A stretch of 11,983 bases of DNA. Source: M55B157 sp964626275 (GTDB lineage Bacteria > Actinomycetota > Actinomycetes > S36-B12). Every line of letters starts with the position of its first letter. Within the stretch, counting starts at the first letter, position 1. The stretch is from contig CAZVCZ010000044.1 in the NCBI GenBank assembly GCA_964626275.1, forward strand, positions 1-11,983, read 5' to 3'. Of this stretch, positions 7,188 to 11,983 are shown in pieces. The position numbers and the translations under genes are program-made. The notes under the pieces were generated by a model that had not been told where the DNA came from, searched no databases, and was given only the letters and a program-made list of their open reading frames with translations.

Positions 7188-7193
7188 TACGTT
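7188..7193 (+). promoter_or_regulatory. Putative -10 box of the secreted-protein gene
   Basis: TACGTT fits TAnnnT and would start transcription near 7200, giving a 5' leader of about 23 bases before ATG 7223, with GGGA (7214-7217) as a weak ribosome-binding site. This differs from the leaderless arrangement at the other genes. The -35 region would fall in the right arm of R1. Confidence 0.4.
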
Positions 7194-7222
7194 GAAGGCT
7201 CAAGCCAACGGACGGGATCACC

Positions 7223-7771
7223 ATGGGCATGCGTGGAGCGAGTCGAGTACTGGCGGTTGCAACCGCGGCACTGGTAGCCGGGAGCCTGATCGCACCGGCC
7301 GCGGCAGCAACCAGGAACGAGATGCGGGAGGCACTCCTGACGGAACGTCAGATCAACGAACTGTTTCCTCGCAACAGCGGTGTGCTCACCGCTCCAACGG
7401 CGACGAGGACAACCGCCTCCTACTCGACGTGGGAGCTCACGGGTAGTGGGCGCACGAGTGTCACGAGTGTGAACATTGCACACGTCAATCGTGGCAAGGC
7501 CCGTCCCCGGGACGTCACACCGTGGCGCCCTGACGGCTGGCGCAGGATCAGTCGAACAGATAACCGCCTTGTGCAGTACTCCGCTGAGGCTTTTTCTACC
7601 GGGGAAGCGATCCGGGTGGTTCTTTTCAGCGGGCGATACGCGGTATCGGCGGTCTGTGAGCAGGTCAGCTCCGGTACTGACGTTCCAGTCGTTCCGCGCC
7701 GGCAACTTCGCACCTGTGCGACGGACATTGCCACCGCTCAGATGGACAAACTGCAACGGCTGGTGAAGTAG
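7223..7771 (+). CDS. Small secreted protein of unknown function
   Basis: I do not recognise this 182-aa protein. It has a clear Sec signal peptide: a basic start (MGMRGASR), a hydrophobic core at about 9-25, and an APAAA-A cleavage region near residue 29. There is no lipobox Cys, so it is probably released or loosely wall-associated. The mature part, about 153 aa, has an N-terminal segment with RNEMREALLTERQINELFP, like the 'x-x-E-V-N-x-L' opening of small sensor or lipoprotein-like exported proteins, then a beta-rich middle and two cysteines (C145, C165) that could form one disulfide. ATG 7229 is an alternative start. The gene is framed by the two 69-bp repeats R1 and R2; its stop codon ends on the first base of R2. 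The neighbours give no hint about function. Two sampled 60-base lines have 58-60% GC, slightly low for this window. Confidence 0.75.
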   Translation: MGMRGASRVLAVATAALVAGSLIAPAAAATRNEMREALLTERQINELFPRNSGVLTAPTATRTTASYSTWELTGSGRTSVTSVNIAHVNRGKARPRDVTPWRPDGWRRISRTDNRLVQYSAEAFSTGEAIRVVLFSGRYAVSAVCEQVSSGTDVPVVPRRQLRTCATDIATAQMDKLQRLVK

Positions 7772-7818
7772 CCGTACTTCGGGTACTTCTCAGGGTAGAT
7801 CTGGCCCCAGTAGGGCAC
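7738..7818 (-). other. Candidate 26-codon open frame reading out of R2
   Basis: Minus-strand GTG 7818 to TGA 7738 encodes 26 residues beginning with (M)PYWGQIYPEKYPKYG. It shares the pattern PYxGQIYPxxYPxYG with the frame in R1, and the start is 18 bases after the VWA gene stop codon, so it would be read on the same mRNA. It overlaps the secreted-protein gene antisense. Coding status is uncertain because a conserved repeat would produce the same similarity. Confidence 0.2.
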
Positions 7819-7839
7819 TTTCTACCCGGAGAAGGGCTA
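7771..7839. repeat. 69-bp structured direct repeat, copy R2
   Basis: Second copy of the repeat at 7112-7180. It runs from the last base of the secreted-protein stop codon to the first base, in minus-strand reading, of the VWA stop codon (7837-7839), so it fills the whole convergent gap. Its main stem is longer than in R1: CTTCTC (7786-7791), one mismatch, GGGTAGA (7793-7799) against TCTACCC (7821-7827), mismatch, GAGAAG (7829-7834). An inner hairpin GCCC (7804-7807) / GGGC (7813-7816) lies inside. The location would suit a bidirectional terminator, but there is no U-tract. Confidence 0.92.
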
Positions 7840-9780
7840 CCGGGACTGGCGGGCCCGGACGTAGTCGGTGACGACGTAGTCACCGAGGCGCTCAGCGTCG
7901 ACCCCGAGCACCCGGCCACCATTGCGGCGCGCCATTGCGTCGAGGAACCGCTCCAGCCGGGGGTCATCGCCGAGGCGGAACCACGAGATAGGAACACCGC
8001 GGCGGGTGAGCCGATCCACCTCGTTGACGGTGAGTTCCACGGTCTCCCTGTCCGGCGGCCACATAAACCACCAGTCGCCGTCCGGCATGAGGTGCGCCGT
8101 CGGCTCGCCGTCGGTCACCACGAGGCAGACCGGCTGCGCACCCCGGTGACGATCGAAGAAGCGCCCCGCGAGCATCAGCGCGTGGTGCAGGTTCGTGCCC
8201 TGGATATCGGCAGCGTCGAGATCGGGCAACTCGTGTGGCGCGACGGTTCGCGCGAGATTCGCGAAGGAGATGATCTGCAGCGCGTCGAGCGGGAAACTCG
8301 TCGAAGCAAGTGCGTGTAGCGCCAGGGCCGTGGTCTTCGCGGGTCGCCACGTATCGTTCATCACCATTGAGAACGACTGATCGACGAGTAGTGCCACGGC
8401 CGCCTGGGTGCGCGTCTCTGTTTCGCGCACCTCGAAATCCTCGGCAGACAGCTCGATCGCGCCGGTTGATCCCGAGGCGACGTGGCGGCGAACGGCATTG
8501 GTGATCGAGCGCACGACATCAAGCGGCTGCTCATCACCGAAGCGCCACTCGCGCGTCGACCCGGTCAATTCACCGGAGGCCCCGGTCGCGTGGACATCGT
8601 GGTTTCCGCGCGCGCCCGCGTCGAGATCACCGAACACCTTGCGCAGTGCCGTCTGCCCGATGCGCCGGATCGCCTTCGGCGTCAACTCCATCCGGTCGGT
8701 GAGGTAGCCCTGTTCGCGCAGGCGTCGTTCGATCTCGCGGAGTCGCTCGACATCATCGGCAGCCGATCGGCCCAGCGCGCGCTCTACGGCCTCGACATCG
8801 ACATCATCGAGGGTTGCTCCCGGATAGGTCTGTCCGAGTTGGGCATCGAGTGATTCGAGATCCACGAGTTCGGCCAGAGCCGACGTCGCGTCCGGCATGC
8901 CGATGCCCTCATCCCCCGTCATGCGCTGTCGTCCCTGCCACGGCAGATCCGGTCGCAGGGCCTGAAGGTGATCGCGCAACTGGCTCATCTGCGATTGCAG
9001 ATCGAGGTCCCCCATCGCCTGTTCCATCAGTTCAGCGAGTTGCTGCCGCTGCTCGGGGCTCATCGAATCGAGCATGCGCTGCATCGCGGCAGCCCGTCGG
9101 GCGAGATCGTCGAGGAGTTCTTCGAAGGTCTCCGGATTGCTGGGGAAGAACTCTCCGTGCTTGTCCATGAACTGCTCGAACTGCTCGGACACGTCCTCGC
9201 CGTTGCGATGCGCCGCCATCATGTCGTTCAGGTCGGCCATCATGTTCTTCAGTTGCTCGAGATCCTCGGGCGACTGCGGATTCTGCAGAGCCTGCGACAT
9301 CCCCTGAAATTGCGCATCGAGCACTTCTCGCTGCAGGGTCTGCTGAATCCGCTCGTATGCCTCGCGTGCTTCCGGTGAACGCCAGTCGTAGTCGGCGAGT
9401 TCGCGGACGGCGCGCGCGGTGTCGTCGGGAAGGTTGTCGAGCATCGCCTCACGGAACCGAGCATCGTCACTGGGATCGGGGAACAGGGCGTCCTGTTCGG
9501 CAGTCACTGCTTCGTCGAGCAGTTCGCGCACCTTGTCCAGCGTTCCACCGAGCCGGCCGCTGGACTGCAGCTCCCGTCGGCGCTGCTGGATGCGACGGCG
9601 TAGTTCGGCCAACCCCCTCAGCGATTCTGTGCCCGACTGCATCAGATCGCGCAGTGCCTCGCGCACGCTGCGACCCTCGAGGACCCGATCGGCGAGATCA
9701 TCGACCGCTCCACCCACGTCGGTGGGTGGAGCGAGCGGATCGGGGCCCCCGCGGTAGGCGCCGTAGCGGTAGCGGCTCAC
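7837..9780 (-). CDS. VWA-domain (MIDAS) protein, partner of the MoxR ATPase
   Basis: A 647-aa cytoplasmic protein of the kind encoded next to MoxR ATPases and thought to act with them in metal-dependent or chaperone-like assembly. Residues about 25-375 are highly charged and helical, rich in Glu, Gln, Arg and Met, with likely coiled-coil parts. The C-terminal VWA domain (about 460-640) has a full metal-ion-dependent adhesion site: DQSFS (467-471, DxSxS), Thr529 in IQGTNLH, and Asp557 in VVTDGEP. The start is GTG 9780, overlapping the TGA of the upstream ATPase gene (GTGA 9780-9777), which indicates translational coupling. A longer frame from 9864 would overlap that gene by 88 bases and is less likely. 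Size and pairing resemble M. tuberculosis Rv0959 (partner Rv0958). Its stop codon is supplied by repeat R2. Confidence 0.9.
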   Translation of the reverse strand: MSRYRYGAYRGGPDPLAPPTDVGGAVDDLADRVLEGRSVREALRDLMQSGTESLRGLAELRRRIQQRRRELQSSGRLGGTLDKVRELLDEAVTAEQDALFPDPSDDARFREAMLDNLPDDTARAVRELADYDWRSPEAREAYERIQQTLQREVLDAQFQGMSQALQNPQSPEDLEQLKNMMADLNDMMAAHRNGEDVSEQFEQFMDKHGEFFPSNPETFEELLDDLARRAAAMQRMLDSMSPEQRQQLAELMEQAMGDLDLQSQMSQLRDHLQALRPDLPWQGRQRMTGDEGIGMPDATSALAELVDLESLDAQLGQTYPGATLDDVDVEAVERALGRSAADDVERLREIERRLREQGYLTDRMELTPKAIRRIGQTALRKVFGDLDAGARGNHDVHATGASGELTGSTREWRFGDEQPLDVVRSITNAVRRHVASGSTGAIELSAEDFEVRETETRTQAAVALLVDQSFSMVMNDTWRPAKTTALALHALASTSFPLDALQIISFANLARTVAPHELPDLDAADIQGTNLHHALMLAGRFFDRHRGAQPVCLVVTDGEPTAHLMPDGDWWFMWPPDRETVELTVNEVDRLTRRGVPISWFRLGDDPRLERFLDAMARRNGGRVLGVDAERLGDYVVTDYVRARQSR

Positions 9781-11231
9781 GCGTCGTCGGCCTCCGGGCC
9801 CGGAACCGCGCCATAGCGCGCACCCGAATCGGTGTCGTCTTTGGCGATGCGTCGGGTGAGCCACAGGCCTTCGAGTGCGAGTTCGAGGCAGGCGGCGGTG
9901 GTGCCGATGGCAATCTCGCTGTCGGGGCCCTCGACCGCCTCCAGGATGCGCGCGAGTCCGTCGACCTGTCCGACTGCCTCCAGCAGGGCTGCCGCCGAGA
10001 TGAGGTCGCCGGTCTCGATGACGACACCCGAATCAACTCGCTCGATCAGGTCGCTCATGTCGACCCCGCCGAGACAGGAACGGAAAGTCTCCGCGGTCGC
10101 CCGTCGCGCGAGATGCTCGAGAATCTCCGCCTCCCGACCCTCCTCGCTCACCTCGAACTCGACCTTGCCGCGCAACGTGGACACGACGGGTGCGAGATCT
10201 CCGATCCGGGCAACAGCTGGTTCACCGGTCACCGCGGCACGGCGCAGTGCAGCACCTGCGAGGGATTCAGCGCAGGCGATCGCGAACCGGGCCGAGACAC
10301 CGCTGCGCGGGTCGATCGCGGGGGATTCACGAACCTGGCGAGTGAAGCGAGCCACGACCTCGAGCAGATGCCGAGGAACCTCGGCAACGAGATCGGCTTC
10401 GCGAACGATGAGATCGATCTCGTGGTCGAGGTCGAGGGGATAGTGGGTGGCGATCTCGGCCCCGAAACGGTCTTTCAGCGGGGTGATGATCCGCCCACGG
10501 TTGGTGTAGTCCTCCGGGTTTGCGCTTGCCAAGACGAGCAGATCTAGCGGGAGGCGCAGCGAGTAGCCGCGCACCTGGATGTCGCGTTCCTCGAGAACGT
10601 TCAGCAGGGCAACCTGGATACGTTCGGCGAGGTCGGGAAGTTCGTTGATGGCGAAGATGCCGCGGTTCGTCCGGGGAACGAGGCCGAAGTGGACGGTCTC
10701 GGGATCGCCGAGACTTCGTCCCTCGGCCACCTTCACCGGGTCGATGTCGCCGATGAGATCGCCGACGGAGGTGTCGGGGGTGGCGAGTTTCTCGCCGTAG
10801 CGCTCGCTGCGATGCACCCAGACGATCTCCATGTCGTCGCCCTGCTCTGCCGCGCGGCGGATGCCGTAGGCGCTGACCGGGGCCAGCGGATCGTCATGGA
10901 CCTGCGACCCGGCGATGACGGGCATCCATTCGTCGAGCAGGCCGACCAGGGTGCGGATGAGTCGGGTCTTGCCCTGGCCTCGCTCACCGAGCAGCACGAA
11001 GTCATGGCCGGCGAGCAGGGCCCGCTCGACCTGGGGGATGACGGTCTCGTCGAAGCCCACGATGCCGGGGAACGCCGGCTCCCCGGCGGCGAGCCGAGCG
11101 AGCAGATTCGCGCGCATCTCGGCCTTCACCGTGCGCGGGGCATACCCACTTGCCCGGAGTGCGCCGAGGGTGCGTGGCAGGTCATCGGGAGGCGTCGGGA
11201 TTCCGGCGGAGGCTACGGCTGAACTGGACAT
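9777..11231 (-). CDS. MoxR-family AAA+ ATPase (Rv0958-like, Mg-chelatase-related)
   Basis: A 484-aa ATPase. Walker A is GERGQGKTR (82-90). The Walker B region is GIFAINELPDL (191-201), where the usual Asp-Glu is Asn-Glu. Sensor 1 is in LASANPEDY (234-242), an arginine-finger region in PLKDRFG (251-257), and sensor 2 around SARFAI (313-318). The C-terminal part from about 330 is helical and not catalytic. MoxR proteins work with VWA proteins, and the VWA gene follows with a 4-base overlap. Annotations as magnesium chelatase reflect shared ancestry with ChlI; no tetrapyrrole genes are nearby, so chelatase activity is not indicated. The start is ATG 11231, six bases after a TACCGT -10 box. The frame stays open to 11456, but that extension lies antisense to the FIST gene and reads as low-complexity Arg/Ala sequence. 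Confidence 0.92.
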   Translation of the reverse strand: MSSSAVASAGIPTPPDDLPRTLGALRASGYAPRTVKAEMRANLLARLAAGEPAFPGIVGFDETVIPQVERALLAGHDFVLLGERGQGKTRLIRTLVGLLDEWMPVIAGSQVHDDPLAPVSAYGIRRAAEQGDDMEIVWVHRSERYGEKLATPDTSVGDLIGDIDPVKVAEGRSLGDPETVHFGLVPRTNRGIFAINELPDLAERIQVALLNVLEERDIQVRGYSLRLPLDLLVLASANPEDYTNRGRIITPLKDRFGAEIATHYPLDLDHEIDLIVREADLVAEVPRHLLEVVARFTRQVRESPAIDPRSGVSARFAIACAESLAGAALRRAAVTGEPAVARIGDLAPVVSTLRGKVEFEVSEEGREAEILEHLARRATAETFRSCLGGVDMSDLIERVDSGVVIETGDLISAAALLEAVGQVDGLARILEAVEGPDSEIAIGTTAACLELALEGLWLTRRIAKDDTDSGARYGAVPGPEADDA

Positions 11232-11237
11232 GCTCCG

Positions 11238-11243
11238 ACGGTA
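11238..11243 (-). promoter_or_regulatory. Putative -10 box of the moxR-VWA operon (leaderless type)
   Basis: Minus-strand TACCGT matches TAnnnT and is followed by six bases and then the ATG at 11231. It decides the start over the longer frame. It lies within the 28-bp gap to the divergent FIST gene. Confidence 0.5.
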
Positions 11244-11245
11244 CG

Positions 11246-11252
11246 GGAGGAT
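11246..11252 (+). promoter_or_regulatory. Start-site signal of the FIST gene: GGAGG and/or GAGGAT -10 box
   Basis: GGGAGG (11245-11250) lies nine bases before ATG 11260 and could be a ribosome-binding site. Alternatively GAGGAT (11247-11252), with A2 and T6, lies seven bases before it, as in the leaderless promoters of the neighbours. Either reading favours ATG 11260 over ATG 11251. Confidence 0.35.
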
Positions 11253-11259
11253 GGGGGAC

Positions 11260-11983
11260 ATGGCCTCCTCGGATGTCCCCGCGAACAGTCCCGCCGCCCC
11301 GGCGGCGCGCTGTTCTGTGGGGTTCGCCCAGGATTCCCTGGAGTCTGGGGTCGTCGAGGCGGTGCGCCAGGCCCTGGCCGGCCTCGGCACGACCCGGCCC
11401 GATCTCGCGGTGGTCACGGTGGCCGCTCCCGGGGATGCGACGACCGGGGGACGCATCCTCGGTCATGCCGGGGCGTTGCTCGCCGAGGCGGCTCCGGATT
11501 GCGCGATTATCGGAGCCACCGCCCACGGGGTCATCGCCGGGCAGCGGGCGGTGGAGATGGAGCCCGCGGTGAGTGTGTGGCTGGCGGCATGGCCGGGGGC
11601 TGCTCCCCGCCCTTTCCGGGTGGCGACGCGACCGGCGGGGGATTCTGTGGGACTGACCGGTCTGCCCGAGATCGACGAGGACGACAAGCTCGCGGTTTGT
11701 CTAGTGGATCCATGGACAACACCGATCGATGAGGTGCTCGCCGGATTCAGCCGGATCGACGGTGATCTGCCCCTCGTCGGGGGATTCGCCTCAGCCGGGC
11801 AGCGCGGGGAGAACCGGCTGCTGCTGGGGAGTGCTGTGCTCGACAGCGGTGTCGTCGGTGTCGTGCTCGACGCCCAGGCTCCCGTCCGTGCTGTGGTGTC
11901 TCACGGCTGTCGTCCGATCGGCGCGCCCATGACGGTGACGTCCTCGAGAGGAGCCTTCCTCATCGAGATGGCCAGCCACCCCG
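11260..11983 (+). CDS. FIST-domain protein (3' end beyond right edge)
   Basis: An open frame of 241 codons from ATG 11260 to the window edge, with no stop. The product matches the FIST (F-box and intracellular signal transduction) family, thought to sense small ligands such as amino acids. Features typical of FIST_N are the opening DLAVVTVAAPG (48-58), IIGATAHGVIAG with a following AVEMEPAVSVWLAAWPG (83-113), and GFSR...PLVGGFASAG (162-180) with NRLLL. VSHGCRPIG (213-221) marks the entry into FIST_C. Full proteins are usually about 380-400 aa, so roughly 60% is present. There is no signal peptide, so it is cytoplasmic, and no kinase or cyclase domain is seen in the visible part. It diverges from the moxR-VWA operon with 28 bp between start codons, so the two may share control. 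ATG 11251 is an alternative start. Confidence 0.88.
   Translation, partial: MASSDVPANSPAAPAARCSVGFAQDSLESGVVEAVRQALAGLGTTRPDLAVVTVAAPGDATTGGRILGHAGALLAEAAPDCAIIGATAHGVIAGQRAVEMEPAVSVWLAAWPGAAPRPFRVATRPAGDSVGLTGLPEIDEDDKLAVCLVDPWTTPIDEVLAGFSRIDGDLPLVGGFASAGQRGENRLLLGSAVLDSGVVGVVLDAQAPVRAVVSHGCRPIGAPMTVTSSRGAFLIEMASHP

Noticed and set aside
7112..7839. CRISPR array or integron attC sites
   Set aside because: There are only two copies, 590 bases apart with a gene between them, and no cas gene. The repeats lack the GTTRRRY / RYYYAAC core sites of attC.
7112..7839. Insertion sequence bounded by terminal repeats
   Set aside because: The repeats are direct, not inverted, the enclosed gene has a signal peptide and no transposase motif, and no short target duplication is seen outside the repeats.
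9781..9864. N-terminal extension of the VWA protein
   Set aside because: It would overlap the moxR gene by 88 bases. The GTG with a GTGA overlap at 9777-9780 is the usual operon junction.
9357..10547. 396-codon plus-strand open frame
   Set aside because: It is antisense to the moxR-VWA junction and its product is Arg/Gly/Asp low-complexity sequence with no motif.
11232..11456. N-terminal extension of the MoxR ATPase to an upstream start
   Set aside because: It overlaps the FIST coding sequence antisense, reads as low-complexity sequence, and would make the TACCGT promoter before ATG 11231 internal.

Overview
The window is a gene-dense, high-GC segment of a chromosome, most likely from an actinobacterium. 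The reasons are the strong G/C wobble bias, gene families typical of actinobacteria (a CBS-MetB pair, a MoxR/VWA pair of the Rv0958-Rv0959 type, an MsrA with an N-terminal extension), GTG starts, and -10 hexamers of the form nAnnnT placed 6-8 nt before start codons, as in the leaderless promoters common in this phylum. I cannot name the genus. No rRNA, tRNA, transposase, phage gene or CRISPR array was seen. The longest stretch without a gene is about 150 bp (7073-7222).

Left part (1-2864), two divergent pairs. An MBL-fold hydrolase, cut by the left edge, diverges from cystathionine beta-synthase (cbs). cbs converges on methionine sulfoxide reductase A (msrA), across a 90-bp spacer that holds interlocked inverted repeats. 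msrA in turn diverges from the next operon.

Sulfur operon (2902-5803). A 129-aa protein of unknown function, cystathionine gamma-synthase/lyase (metB) and an amidase-signature enzyme overlap one another by ATGA and are probably one translationally coupled operon. With cbs across msrA, the enzymes for homocysteine-cystathionine-cysteine conversion and methionine repair sit together.

Middle (5810-7839). A 12-TM MFS exporter converges on the amidase with only 6 bp between stop codons. It diverges from a small secreted protein of unknown function. That secreted gene is bracketed by two direct copies (R1 7112-7180, R2 7771-7839) of a 69-bp structured repeat that are 62/69 identical. The second copy fills the space from stop codon to stop codon, and its last three bases are the stop codon of the next gene. 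This is the least explained structure in the window.

Right part (7837-11983). A MoxR-type AAA+ ATPase and a VWA/MIDAS protein form a two-gene operon with a GTGA overlap. They diverge, 28 bp apart, from a FIST-domain sensor-like gene that runs off the right edge.
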